Shown here: piece by piece, positions 34,897-43,973 of the stretch
How the letters are laid out: every line of letters begins with the position of its first letter
Position numbering within the stretch: the first letter of the stretch is position 1
Assembly: GCA_963768165.1 (NCBI GenBank)
Contig: CAVYHJ010000003.1
Span: forward strand, 496,001 to 560,000
Reading direction: 5' to 3'
Length of the DNA stretch: 64,000 nt
From: CAVYHJ01 sp963768165 [NCBI: uncultured bacterium]
GTDB taxonomy: Bacteria; UBP4; UBA4092
The notes under the pieces: model-generated
Database searches by the model: none
Seen by the model: the letters and a program-made list of their open reading frames with translations, nothing else
Told to the model about the DNA's origin: nothing
Program-made: the position numbers and the translations under genes

Positions 34897-35826
34897 TTAT
34901 CCCCTTTGTGCAATCGCAATGCGATCTAAATTTGCATAATCTTTTTTGATGATAACAGATTTCTTATTATAGCGTATATCTTTTTGCAATAATTCTTTGA
35001 CTCTGTCCCCCTGGTCGTATCCAATTTCCACCATTAAATATCCCTTGGGTTTCAAATACTCCGGCGCTTGAGTAATAATTTTTTTAATGAGCGTAAGCCC
35101 GTCTTTCCCGCTCACCAACGCAACTTTTGGTTCATATTTGCGCACATCCTTTTGTAACTTTGGAAATACTACGTTGGCGATATATGGTGGATTACTGATT
35201 ACGAAATCAAATTGTTTTGTCATTGCGAGCGCAGCGTGGCAATCTCTTTTTTCTACTGACTTTTTTGGTAATGCTTTAAATAAATCTCCCTGATAAAAAA
35301 TTATTTTGTTATTGACTTCGTTCCTCTTGGCATTTTCTTTGGCAATCACCAATGCCTTTTTACTTTTATCTGTAGCCACCATGCGAACATTCTCCAACAT
35401 TTTAGTGCAGGCAATCGCAATACAACCGGAACCAGTTCCTATATCGAGCATATCTATAGGATGACGCAACTCTCGTGCCCGCGAAATCACCTCCTCTACA
35501 AGTAGTTCGGTTTCCGGGCGGGGGATTAATACGTCTGGAGTTACACGAAATTCCAATCCCATAAACTCTTTTCTCTGTATCAAATACGCCACAGGTTCAA
35601 GTTGACATCTACGGGTAATCAATTCTACATATTGATAAGTCTGTTTAAAATCTATGGGAGAGGCAGGTTTAAAATAGAGTAATGTCGACCTATTGACTTT
35701 AAGAATATGGGCGAGTAAAATTTCTGCATCGAGTGATGAATTAGGGATATTATGTTGATTTAATTTATTAATAGCCCAACTTAACGCTTCGCCAATGGTA
35801 TCAATTCTTGGATTAAGATTTATCAT
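34897..35826 (-). CDS. prmC: Release factor glutamine methyltransferase PrmC, with repeat-derived insertion
   Basis: The 309-residue enzyme methylates the Gln of the GGQ motif in release factors. It has an N-terminal helical domain, the SAM-binding IGTGSGCIAIA and the catalytic NPPY in FVISNPPYIAN. Between GDLFKALPKK and QFDFVISNPPY lie about 15 extra residues (SVEKRDCHAALAMTK). These are encoded by a dispersed repeat (plus strand 35219-35246) in frame. They sit in a loop just before the catalytic motif, so the enzyme may tolerate them. The target, prfA, is at 50101. Confidence 0.88.
   Translation of the reverse strand: MINLNPRIDTIGEALSWAINKLNQHNIPNSSLDAEILLAHILKVNRSTLLYFKPASPIDFKQTYQYVELITRRCQLEPVAYLIQRKEFMGLEFRVTPDVLIPRPETELLVEEVISRARELRHPIDMLDIGTGSGCIAIACTKMLENVRMVATDKSKKALVIAKENAKRNEVNNKIIFYQGDLFKALPKKSVEKRDCHAALAMTKQFDFVISNPPYIANVVFPKLQKDVRKYEPKVALVSGKDGLTLIKKIITQAPEYLKPKGYLMVEIGYDQGDRVKELLQKDIRYNKKSVIIKKDYANLDRIAIAQRG
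35217..35261. repeat. Dispersed CATTGCGAGCGCAGCG repeat inside prmC
   Basis: The plus strand reads GTCATTGCGAGCGCAGCGTG then GCAATCTC, an imperfect palindrome with ATTGC/GCAAT arms. This is a common intergenic repeat of many bacterial genomes. Here it lies within prmC and keeps the frame open. Confidence 0.6.
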
Positions 35827-35906
35827 AAATAAGCCATTGTCACTTTAGCATAGAGTTTTCCTTTCTTGAATCCAACCCGTTTACAAATTCCATCCGAATC
35901 AGATTG

Positions 35907-35950
35907 GGAGGGGGGACTGGAGTTGCTTTTAGCAATTCCAGTCCCCCTCC
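35907..35950. repeat. Palindromic dispersed repeat, family I, copy 2
   Basis: The right arm AGCAATTCCAGTCCCCCTCC (35931-35950) is identical to that of the copy at 23540. The left arm differs by one extra G. The loop is TTT instead of ATT. Both copies continue with CGCTC and, a few bases on, TATTTATTG. Confidence 0.8.
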
Positions 35951-36093
35951 GCTCCAAGTAGGATATTTATTGGGTTTTGAGTGATTGTGAATCAGGTGTG
36001 GATAAGGCAGGATTTTGGCTTTTGCACGCTGTCGTATTTCACTGGACTAAGCATGAAAAGATAATTATGAGAGAGCACGCGAAACAATTTTCC

Positions 36094-36123
36094 TTGACGA
36101 ATTTGCCCGACACACAGTATAGT
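36094..36123 (+). promoter_or_regulatory. Promoter of the tRNA-Val/tRNA-Asp pair
   Basis: TTGACG (36094-36099) and TATAGT (36118-36123) are separated by 18 bases and lie 38 bases before the first tRNA. Confidence 0.6.
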
Positions 36124-36161
36124 AATTAGCTCTATTAAATGTATACAACACCTGAACGTGG

Positions 36162-36237
36162 GGGCGGGTAGCTCAGTTGGGAGAGCATCACCCTTACAAG
36201 GTGGGGGTCGCAGGTTCGATCCCTGTCCCGCCCACCA
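36162..36237 (+). tRNA. tRNA-Val (anticodon UAC)
   Basis: A 76-base cloverleaf: acceptor GGGCGGG pairs with CCCGCCC, D-arm GCTC/GAGC, anticodon loop CTTACAA with TAC, T-arm with GGTTCGATCC, and an encoded CCA at the 3' end. It reads GUA and other Val codons. tRNA-Asp follows 81 bases later. Confidence 0.95.
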
Positions 36238-36318
36238 GGGGAATTGAATAAGTTGTTCATGTGGAGTGATGAGTGATGGGTTCCAAGCAAAGAATTCAAC
36301 ACTTGAAACCGGGTTTAA

Positions 36319-36396
36319 GGGGCCGTAGTTCAGTTGGTTTAGAACGTCTGCCTGTCACGCAGAAGGTCGCGGGTTCGAGCCCCGTCGGCCCCGCCA
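36319..36396 (+). tRNA. tRNA-Asp (anticodon GUC)
   Basis: A 78-base cloverleaf: acceptor GGGGCCG pairs with CGGCCCC, anticodon loop CTGTCAC with GTC, T-loop GGTTCGAGCC, discriminator G as expected for Asp, and an encoded CCA. Confidence 0.95.
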
Positions 36397-36497
36397 GAAA
36401 CCAAGAAGAGTTGTCCTGATGTATTGGAGACAACACTGTAAGGATAGTTACACGAGGTCATTGGTGAAGGACAAAATTGAAAATATTTATTTTAGAC

Positions 36498-36526
36498 TTG
36501 ACACAAACCCAAGAAAAGGCTATAAA
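36498..36526 (+). promoter_or_regulatory. Promoter of the pilM-N operon
   Basis: A perfect TTGACA (36498-36503) and TATAAA (36521-36526) are 17 bases apart, about 100 bases before the start of pilM-N. A short leader frame (36581-36637) overlaps that start but is not supported as a gene. Confidence 0.65.
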
Positions 36527-36624
36527 TTACTCCACAAAGGTTTATCTTAAAAAATGGTCCCAGTGGAGAAAAAGGGTAGCATGAAAAGGAAATTGAATAC
36601 CCGTAATCAAGAAAGTACGATTCC

Positions 36625-38415
36625 ATGCCGGATATAATCCCTGAGAAAAGTTACATTGGAATTGATGTTGGGTCCCAATGGGTTAAAGCTGTAGAGATAC
36701 GTAGAGGGAAAGAGGGCTATGTTGTCACCAAAGTTGTCCGCAAGGAAGTGATGACACCGGAATCCGATACCCCCGAACAACGTCAAAAAGCCATTATCGC
36801 CACGGTTAGCGCCCTGTTAAAAGAAAACGGGTTACCTAGTAAGAAGGTCGTATTGGCCTTGCCCGGTTATCAAATCTTTGTTCGCAAAATGCGATTACCC
36901 TCGGCTTCTGAAGACCGGTTGGCCAAAATAATTGTGTATGAAGCCCGGCAACAAATTCCTTTTCCGCTGGATAAGATTCGATTGGATTATCATGTTAAAC
37001 CGATCCCAGACAGTACTGAAGTAGAGGTACTTTTGGTCGGTAGTAAAAAAGAAATCGTTGCTGATTACATGAAATTTGTCAAAGGGGCCAACTTAAGTCC
37101 GAAATATTTGGATGTCACCCCTGTCGCATTATTTAATTTCCATAAATATATTGATTCCACTCTTGCCGAAGAAGCCACGGCTTTAATTAATATTGGCGCC
37201 GCAACCACCGATATCAGTATCGTTCGTGAAGGCTGGTTGAGTTTTACGCGAACCGCGCCTGTGGGAGGAAATGACTTAACTCGGAATATCGCGCGAGGGT
37301 TGAATATTGATTTTGCCGCTGCAGAAAAAATAAAATTGAAACATGGCCGGATTCCGTTGGAATATGAAATTGCTTTGGGAATTGAGGAGACGGGTGGGTC
37401 TGAGGAAGACGCAAAAGTTCGACAAGCCATCACAACCGGACTGGACAGATTGGTGGGAGAGATACGCCGGACATTTGATTACTATATTTCCCAACCGGAT
37501 GGCGTTACTATTTCGCGTGTTGTTTTAAGCGGCGGGGGATCGTTATTAGAAAATATAGATGGATACATTGGCGAAAAGCTGGCTGTTCCTGTTATCACCA
37601 TCAAGAATCAACCCACATGGTCGCATATGGAAGAATTGAAGAATCAGTTTGGGGATGAGTTAAGTTGGGCGACGACAGCGGCAGGTCTTGCGTTACTGAG
37701 CGCTCCCAAAGTCCCTGATTTAATTCGGGTAGACTTCCTTCCTCAGGAAGTGAAGGATCTCCGTAATTTTCAGGAAAAGCGCTTACAAATATCCATTGCT
37801 GCCCTGCTATTAATTATTGTAATCATTATTGGATCCATGTTTGGAACAGATGAAATTGCTATTAAACGGCAACAAACAACCGATTTAACGAGTGAAACCC
37901 AAAAATTAAAAAAAGGGAAAGATCAATATGATGCATTAATTAACAAAAAAGAAGAACTTGTAAAAGTGTATGACGATTTACGGCTGGTTGTCGGAAAGCG
38001 TGATTATTGGTTGGATATATTAACGGAATTAAACAAAATTACACCCAGTGATGTTTGGTTTACGAAAATATCCAGTACGGTGGATTATAAATTAACTATT
38101 GAGGGGAAATCATTGTCGGAAGGTTCGGTATCGGCGTTTGCAGAAAGTTTGGGAAAAGATACCACTTATGTTCAAGATTCCAGCGGAAGTGGTTTGGTGA
38201 AATTTGTATCTTTATCCCCACCAGTTCTTGATCCACGTTTGGACAAGACGGTAACCTCGTTTACTTTTGAAATAACTTGTAGGCCACCGAAGTCGGCAAT
38301 GCCTAAAGAAACACCAAAACCGGCGGCAACCGCCAAACCAGTAGCTCGGACAGCAACAACTCCACCAAAACCGGCACCGGCAGGAAATCAATCAGAGGCT
38401 CCAACCCAAGATTAA
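36625..38415 (+). CDS. PilM-PilN fusion protein of the type IV pilus inner-membrane complex
   Basis: Residues 6-350 are PilM, an actin-like ATPase fold with the phosphate loop IGIDVGSQWVKAVEI, INIGAATTDISIV and VLSGGGSLLENI. Residues 370-560 match PilN: the opening DFLPQEVKD, one membrane segment (about 392-410), a periplasmic coiled coil and a ferredoxin-like fold (WLDILTELNKITPSDVWFTKIS). A Pro/Ala/Lys tail ends the chain. PilM binds the PilN tail from the cytoplasmic side, so a single chain links both. The two are usually separate genes. The next gene follows by two bases. Confidence 0.85.
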   Translation: MPDIIPEKSYIGIDVGSQWVKAVEIRRGKEGYVVTKVVRKEVMTPESDTPEQRQKAIIATVSALLKENGLPSKKVVLALPGYQIFVRKMRLPSASEDRLAKIIVYEARQQIPFPLDKIRLDYHVKPIPDSTEVEVLLVGSKKEIVADYMKFVKGANLSPKYLDVTPVALFNFHKYIDSTLAEEATALINIGAATTDISIVREGWLSFTRTAPVGGNDLTRNIARGLNIDFAAAEKIKLKHGRIPLEYEIALGIEETGGSEEDAKVRQAITTGLDRLVGEIRRTFDYYISQPDGVTISRVVLSGGGSLLENIDGYIGEKLAVPVITIKNQPTWSHMEELKNQFGDELSWATTAAGLALLSAPKVPDLIRVDFLPQEVKDLRNFQEKRLQISIAALLLIIVIIIGSMFGTDEIAIKRQQTTDLTSETQKLKKGKDQYDALINKKEELVKVYDDLRLVVGKRDYWLDILTELNKITPSDVWFTKISSTVDYKLTIEGKSLSEGSVSAFAESLGKDTTYVQDSSGSGLVKFVSLSPPVLDPRLDKTVTSFTFEITCRPPKSAMPKETPKPAATAKPVARTATTPPKPAPAGNQSEAPTQD

Positions 38416-38417
38416 TT

Positions 38418-38945
38418 ATGGCAAAATTTGATCCCCAACAAATGATAAAAGGAATTCAGAATAACTCGGAATATGGGGTCATCGGACTATTAGGAGTGGT
38501 GGCAGTCATAATGATAATTATTTTAAACCATCGACCTGTTTATACCACACCGGCACCCAAACCAATTGATATTCAAACAATTCTGATGCCCAAGGAAGCA
38601 AAAGCGGAAATTAAACGGGCAGTGGACGAATTAGTCCCATTGGATAAGTCTCCCTTTCAAAAAGATTTATTGGGACGGAATCTGTTTTCCTTCCGAGACG
38701 TGCTGAGCAAACAGGCGCAAGCTCAAGAAATTAACAACAAACTTAAACAGGCACAAACACTTTTTGACCAGCAGTCTTATCAACAAGCCATTGATTTATG
38801 TAATGAGATTTTGACTTCCGAACCGGAAATGGAAAAGGCTCGGACATTAAAAGACAAAGCGCAAAAAGCGCTTCAAGGCACAACCCCTTCGACTACAACA
38901 ACATTATCAACCACAGTCAGTAAAACAACAACAGCGCCTAAATAA
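38418..38945 (+). CDS. Single-span membrane protein with periplasmic TPR, in the PilO/PilP position
   Basis: The 175-residue product has one membrane segment (residues 20-37), a Pro-rich periplasmic linker and a TPR-like pair (KLKQAQTLFDQQSYQQAIDLCNEILTSEPE). It ends in a Thr/Ser-rich tail. LLGRNLF near residue 85 recalls the start of inner-membrane secretin partners (PilP/GspC type), which bind the secretin. It starts two bases after the pilM-N stop and precedes the secretin gene, so it probably replaces PilO and PilP. I do not recognise the family. Confidence 0.65.
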   Translation: MAKFDPQQMIKGIQNNSEYGVIGLLGVVAVIMIIILNHRPVYTTPAPKPIDIQTILMPKEAKAEIKRAVDELVPLDKSPFQKDLLGRNLFSFRDVLSKQAQAQEINNKLKQAQTLFDQQSYQQAIDLCNEILTSEPEMEKARTLKDKAQKALQGTTPSTTTTLSTTVSKTTTAPK

Positions 38946-39001
38946 TTTCATAATTTATAATGTTATAGGGCAGAAGAAAAATAATTTTATGGAGAAAAGC
39001 C

Positions 39002-39029
39002 TTGACAACTTAAGGGATTATGCTAATAT
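39002..39029 (+). promoter_or_regulatory. Promoter of the secretin gene, extended -10 type
   Basis: TTGACA (39002-39007), 16 bases, then TGC-TAATAT with the -10 at 39024-39029. The same layout lies before the HU gene at 58774-58801. It lies about 140 bases before the secretin start. Confidence 0.6.
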
Positions 39030-39169
39030 TAGCGCATCTTTTTTGCTATGCACAAAAGACGCTTTTGTCGGTTTAAAAGAGTTGGTAACCGATTAAAATT
39101 TATGTAATAAAACTAAATCAACGATGGAAAAGTCAAGAGACATATTACTTATCTTTTTGGAGGTTTAAC

Positions 39170-42100
39170 GTGTATAAAACAATGAAAACATGTATTCGCT
39201 TATTTATTATCATCGGTATAATTTTAGGATGCTTATTTGTATCGCGGGGATTTGCCCAGGATTCAAAAGGCAGTGTAATGCTGGCCCGCCTGACCCCCCA
39301 GGAAATCGAACAAAATGAAAAAGACAGACAGGATGCCATTAATGCATTTATGAAAGAGGGTATAGAATTTTTCAAAAAAGGGAAATATATTGAAGCCAAG
39401 GTACAATTTGAAAAAGCATTAAAACTGGATGCAACTCACCCCCAAGCTCTTGATTATCTTAAAAAATGCGATATAGAAATTGAAAATCATAAAAAACCCA
39501 AACAACCGATACCGGTTGTAAAGGAAGAGGCCAAACCACAAGAAAAGCCATCTTCTACGGAAACGAAAGCTCAAGAGGATAAAAAGTTAGCGGCAGAAAA
39601 AAAGGCTGCGGAACAAAAGGCTAAAGAAGATGAAGCAAAAAGAAAGGCAGAAGAGAAAGAACAAGCACGGTTACAAAGGGAAAAAGAAAAACAAGCAGCG
39701 GAAGAAGCACGAAAAGCTAAAGAGAAGGCAGATCAGGAAATGGCTCAAAAGAAAGCCGAGGAAGACCGCATCGCCGCGGAAAAAGCTCCGAAAGAAGCTG
39801 TTCCCAAAGCCGAGACTGAGGCCAAGAAACAGCAACAAGCCGAGGCATTAGCAGCTCAAAAGAAAGCGAAAGAGGAACAGATGGCTGCAGAAAAAGCGGC
39901 CAAGCAAAAAGAGAAAGAAGAGGCGATAGCGGCCCAGAAGAAAGCCGAAGAGGATCGAATTGCCGCAGAGAAAGCCGCCAAGGAAAAAGCGAAAGCCGAG
40001 GCGGAGGCCAAGAAGCAGCAACAAGCCGAGGAATTAGCAGCTCAAAAGAAAGCGAAAGAGGAACAGATGGCTGCAGAAAAAGCGGCCAAGCAAAAAGAGA
40101 AAGAAGAAGCGATAGCGGCCCAGAAGAAAGCCGAAGAGGATCGAATTGCCGCAGAGAAAGCCGTCAAGGAAAAAGCGAAAGCCGAAGCGGAGGCCAAGAA
40201 ACAGCAACAAGCCCAGGAGTTAGCGGCAAAACAGAAAGCAGCAGAGGAACAGATTGCCGCAGAAAAAGCGGCCAAGCAAAAAGAGAAAGAAGAGGCGATA
40301 GCGGCCCAGAAGAAAGCCGAAGAGGAGCGTATTGCCGCAGAGAAAACCGCCAAGGAAAAAGCGAAAGCCGAGGCGGAGGCCAAGAAACAGCAACAAGCTC
40401 AGGAGTTAGCGGCAAAACAGAAAGCAACAGAGGAACAGAAGGCTAAAGAAAAGGCTGACAGAGAAGCCGCCAAGAAAGCCGCGGAAGAACGTATTGCGGC
40501 AGAGAAGGCTGCAAAAGAAGCTGAAAAAAATGCTCAACAAGAAAAACTCGCTCAAGTCAAAGAACAGCAGCCTGCACCTGTTCCGTCTGTTACAGCGGAC
40601 ACGAAAAAACAAGTTCGAGACGGTCTCAATCGGGGTAAGCAATTATATAAATCAAATAAAATAGAGGATTTAACACAATCTGTTCAAGAATTTCAACAAG
40701 TTTTAGCTTTAGAACCTGGAGATTCAGAAGCCGTCCGTTACCTTAATTTAGCGCAGACTAAATTAGAAAAACAACAACAATTGGAGACAAAAAAAGCGGA
40801 AGAAGCGGCTACTAAACAATCTGTGGCTTCCTCGGCGGTTCAATCTCAGGCGCAAACCTCCGTACCTTCGGCACAACCTGAACAACCCGCTGTTACGGAT
40901 GTAAACCAGGCTTCTCTACAGCCTTCCATGGATACTGTTCCCAAGGAAGACAAAGCGCGACAAGAAGCGTTGAAACGAGCGGATGAAGAGGAAAAACGGG
41001 TACGGGCTGAAAGGGAACGGGAAGATTCTGCTAAAAAAGCTACAGAAGCTGAAGATCATTATAAAGCCGGTATGACGTATCTTAATCAAGGGCAAATTCT
41101 GAAAGCCCATGATGAGTGGGAAACTGTGTTGGCATTGGTTCCCAATCATCAAGGTGCTAAAACCATGATTGAAGAAACACGGACACAATATGAGGCAGCA
41201 TTGGATGTACAACGTAAGGAACAAGAAGCAGCAAGGGTCGAGGCAGAAAATGAAAAGAAGATGAACGATCCGATTATCACAATTGATGTAGCAGACCAGG
41301 AAATTGGAGATGTTTTGACGCAGATGGGGGCAGTCGTAGGATTCAATATTGTTATCAGTGAAGGAGTCAAAGCGAAAGTCAGTGCGTCTTTTACGAATGA
41401 ATCATTTAAGAAAGCGCTGGATACCCTTTTACCGATTAATGGATTCAGATATATACGCCAGGGAGATATTATCCAAGTATCATTGGATTTGCGAACCAAG
41501 ATTTATCCTTTAACGGATGATCAGGTTAAGAAATTACGCTTCGCCATGGTTGAAGACAAAATTTTGCAGAGAGAATTATATGGTCCGGATGCAAAACCAA
41601 AAGTTCCCGGACAGGAATTGACATTGGATGAAAAAGCCCATTTATTATCCATTACAGATTCCGCAGTAAATATTGGCAAGTTGGATGAGTTTATGCAGAA
41701 TTTGCCTCCTATTCGAGCGGAAGAATTAATTACAAGAGTCTATACGTTACGACAGGGAGATGCGGATGAGATTCGGAAACTGGTGCAAGCCGTGTTATCT
41801 GCCTCCCCGGTAAAGGGGATTGCGGATGAAGAAAGAAAGGTGATTCTTGAATCGGGCAGTAATACTCTGGTTATTCGCGATTCCGTGGATAATCTAAAGA
41901 AAGTTGAGGAATTCTTAACCGATAAGCATTTCTTGGAAAAATTGACAAACCAGGAATTAGTTACCAAAGTTTATCATTTATCTTCGGAAGAGAATACCAC
42001 AACCCCGGATGCACTCGCCAGAAAAGCGGAATTGGTAAATAATGTCGGTGAAGTATTGGAAACCATGTTATATGCTGCAGAGGGTCGTGAAAAAGCCTAT

Positions 42101-43717
42101 GAAGAAAATCGAAGAATTTTCAAAGATCCACGATTCGGTACAATTACGGTGGTTGATACACAAGAAAACCAGCGAAAAATTGAAGAATATGTGGCTCAAT
42201 TACCGACAGGACAAGAACAAAAATTATTAAGCAAGGTTTTTTCGATTAAGAATGCAGATCCTGATAATCTACGAAATGTCATAAATCAGATTATTCAGGA
42301 ATCACGTTCCAGTGGTGCTGGTGGCGGTGGTACTGTTGGCGACTACGTGGATGGTACGATTTCCGAGGGTGCAGGGAACGGGCTGACTTTCTTAGATGTC
42401 ACCGTTGAATTGATTGCTGTGAACGGGACTAATGGTGCCCGGTTATATATTTATACTCCTACAAGGGACCGTGAAGTTACTTTAACGGTAGGAAATAGTG
42501 AGTTGGTGGATGAATACCGGGTTCGTTTGATAAAAGTCGATGTACCTCAAAAAGAAGCCGAAATAGAAATTCGTTTGGCCTCATTTACAGCCCAAAACCG
42601 TGCCTTAGGGAATTTTAATACACCCGGTTATGGTCAGCAAGCAGGAGCCGCAGGAACCCCAGGGGCAGGAGGTGCCGGAGGTGCGACAGGCGCAGGGGGA
42701 GAAGCAGGGGCGACACCACAGCAAGTTTATCGAAGGCCGACCATACGCGTTGATTCGGATACCAACAGTATTATTGTTCTGGCATTTGATCCAAATGATA
42801 TGTCAATGATTGAAGAGTGGATCACGAAATTGGATGTTCCTATTTTAGAAGTTTCTATTGAAGCCAAATTTGTGGATGTCAATGAAACCGAAGCTAAAGA
42901 AATGGGCATTGATTGGTTGGTACCAAGTCTATCGAATTGGGGCAGTTTCAAACCTGTAACCGACCAGTTAAGTTTTGGTGCGACTGTTTCCGGAAATTCG
43001 GACCCCATCTCTACTTCCGTGAGTCAAGATCCGCTAATTGCTGACGTGCGAAATAATGCACTGTTGAGTGGAGGAACTCTATTTCAATTTCAAACCGTTG
43101 GAGGATTACAAATGACATTGGACACCTTGGAAGCACAAGGAGTTATTAATGTCATTAGCTCACCCAGAGTTACGGCGGTAAATGCATCGCCGACCAATGT
43201 AACTGTTGTAGAACAGATACCTTGGTTAACACCTGCAGCTATTACATTTCCTGCTACTGGAGTTCCTCAGTATAATGGAATTGGATGGCAGGTTGATTCA
43301 GTATATATTTCGATGAACGTTACACCTACAATTCATTCAGATGGGTCAATTATCCTGGATTTCAGCTCACCTTCTACAGGTGGATTTGGAATTGAAGTTG
43401 ATAGATTGGTAAATAGAGTTCCAGAAGAAGCTCTTTTGGGATCACAACTTTTGAACTACCTTAGCCCAAATCTTCAGGAAAATACAGATTATGGGATGCC
43501 AATTATTGATACGAGAAACATTACAACTCGCGTAAGGGTCAAAGATGGCGGCACCATTGTTCTAGGTGGATTGATTGAGGAAACCGACCATACGGCGAAT
43601 ACCCAAGTGCCTTTGTTGGGCGATATACCTGTATTGGGCTATCTTTTTAAAAAGAGTTTTGAGGAAAAAGTAAAAAATCGGTTATTTATATTCTTGACAG
43701 CGACTATTGTTCCTTAA
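39170..43717 (+). CDS. Type IV pilus secretin (PilQ-like) with a long TolA-like repeat region
   Basis: GTG at 39170 is chosen because GGAGG lies at the right distance. A signal peptide (about residues 1-33) is followed by a TPR helix pair (to ~110), a Lys/Glu/Ala-rich coiled-coil stretch (~120-475) with 62-residue repeats, and two more TPR pairs (~480-540 and ~625-680). Then come secretin N-domains from ~700 (ITIDVADQEIGDVLTQM), a Gly-rich linker (~1157-1184) and the secretin channel core to the end (VISSPRVTAVNASPTNV, VKDGGTIVLGGLI, VPLLGDIPVLGYLFK). It forms the outer-membrane pore. At 1515 residues it is about twice the usual size. Confidence 0.85.
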   Translation: MYKTMKTCIRLFIIIGIILGCLFVSRGFAQDSKGSVMLARLTPQEIEQNEKDRQDAINAFMKEGIEFFKKGKYIEAKVQFEKALKLDATHPQALDYLKKCDIEIENHKKPKQPIPVVKEEAKPQEKPSSTETKAQEDKKLAAEKKAAEQKAKEDEAKRKAEEKEQARLQREKEKQAAEEARKAKEKADQEMAQKKAEEDRIAAEKAPKEAVPKAETEAKKQQQAEALAAQKKAKEEQMAAEKAAKQKEKEEAIAAQKKAEEDRIAAEKAAKEKAKAEAEAKKQQQAEELAAQKKAKEEQMAAEKAAKQKEKEEAIAAQKKAEEDRIAAEKAVKEKAKAEAEAKKQQQAQELAAKQKAAEEQIAAEKAAKQKEKEEAIAAQKKAEEERIAAEKTAKEKAKAEAEAKKQQQAQELAAKQKATEEQKAKEKADREAAKKAAEERIAAEKAAKEAEKNAQQEKLAQVKEQQPAPVPSVTADTKKQVRDGLNRGKQLYKSNKIEDLTQSVQEFQQVLALEPGDSEAVRYLNLAQTKLEKQQQLETKKAEEAATKQSVASSAVQSQAQTSVPSAQPEQPAVTDVNQASLQPSMDTVPKEDKARQEALKRADEEEKRVRAEREREDSAKKATEAEDHYKAGMTYLNQGQILKAHDEWETVLALVPNHQGAKTMIEETRTQYEAALDVQRKEQEAARVEAENEKKMNDPIITIDVADQEIGDVLTQMGAVVGFNIVISEGVKAKVSASFTNESFKKALDTLLPINGFRYIRQGDIIQVSLDLRTKIYPLTDDQVKKLRFAMVEDKILQRELYGPDAKPKVPGQELTLDEKAHLLSITDSAVNIGKLDEFMQNLPPIRAEELITRVYTLRQGDADEIRKLVQAVLSASPVKGIADEERKVILESGSNTLVIRDSVDNLKKVEEFLTDKHFLEKLTNQELVTKVYHLSSEENTTTPDALARKAELVNNVGEVLETMLYAAEGREKAYEENRRIFKDPRFGTITVVDTQENQRKIEEYVAQLPTGQEQKLLSKVFSIKNADPDNLRNVINQIIQESRSSGAGGGGTVGDYVDGTISEGAGNGLTFLDVTVELIAVNGTNGARLYIYTPTRDREVTLTVGNSELVDEYRVRLIKVDVPQKEAEIEIRLASFTAQNRALGNFNTPGYGQQAGAAGTPGAGGAGGATGAGGEAGATPQQVYRRPTIRVDSDTNSIIVLAFDPNDMSMIEEWITKLDVPILEVSIEAKFVDVNETEAKEMGIDWLVPSLSNWGSFKPVTDQLSFGATVSGNSDPISTSVSQDPLIADVRNNALLSGGTLFQFQTVGGLQMTLDTLEAQGVINVISSPRVTAVNASPTNVTVVEQIPWLTPAAITFPATGVPQYNGIGWQVDSVYISMNVTPTIHSDGSIILDFSSPSTGGFGIEVDRLVNRVPEEALLGSQLLNYLSPNLQENTDYGMPIIDTRNITTRVRVKDGGTIVLGGLIEETDHTANTQVPLLGDIPVLGYLFKKSFEEKVKNRLFIFLTATIVP
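39824..40440 (+). repeat. 186-bp tandem repeats in the secretin gene
   Basis: The block AAGAAACAGCAACAAGCC starts copies at 39824, 40010, 40196 and 40382, a constant 186-base step (62 codons). There are three full units and a partial fourth. They are almost identical and encode alternating Lys/Glu/Ala helix. Confidence 0.85.
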
Positions 43718-43728
43718 TAGTCGCTGTC
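43696..43728 (+). terminator. Terminator overlapping the end of the secretin gene
   Basis: GACAGCGACTATT (43696-43708) and AATAGTCGCTGTC (43716-43728) are perfectly complementary over 13 bases with a 7-base loop, followed by CTTTATTT. The stop codon lies at the loop edge. Confidence 0.7.
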
Positions 43729-43816
43729 CTTTATTTGCTAGACGTTTATGGAAAGGTGAGGTATCTAAAAAAGTAATTATTTATTATTAATAGAAGAAGA
43801 TTTTTTTAAAATATAC

Positions 43817-43845
43817 TTGTCATTAATATAAAAATGTGTTACTAT
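43817..43845 (+). promoter_or_regulatory. Promoter candidate before polA
   Basis: TTGTCA (43817-43822), 17 bases, TACTAT (43840-43845). It lies about 130 bases before polA in an AT-rich region of 256 bases that holds no other feature besides the secretin terminator. Confidence 0.4.
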
Positions 43846-43973
43846 TAATTAATCCTTCAAGTGAGCTTCCCTGGATACAAGAGAATTCAATAGATTGGAA
43901 AAGTAATAATTGTAATCCCCGAAACTGGGCATAATAAATAACCCATACCTGACAATGTAATAATTGAAGTATC

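Larger units (their letters stand above)
35827..36161. other. Intergenic region between prmC and the tRNAs
   Basis: It holds the second family I palindrome (35907-35950) and the tRNA promoter (36094-36123). The rest, including the stretch around 36000-36060, shows no open frame or RNA gene that I can support. Confidence 0.5.

Noticed and set aside
36581-36637. 18-residue leader frame overlapping the pilM-N start
   Set aside because: It has a plausible ATG but no conserved features, attenuator structure or homolog; support is too weak.
39824-40440. Long open frames on the opposite strand of the Lys/Glu/Ala repeats
   Set aside because: They arise from biased codons in the repeat and encode Ser/Phe/Ala runs with no start signal.
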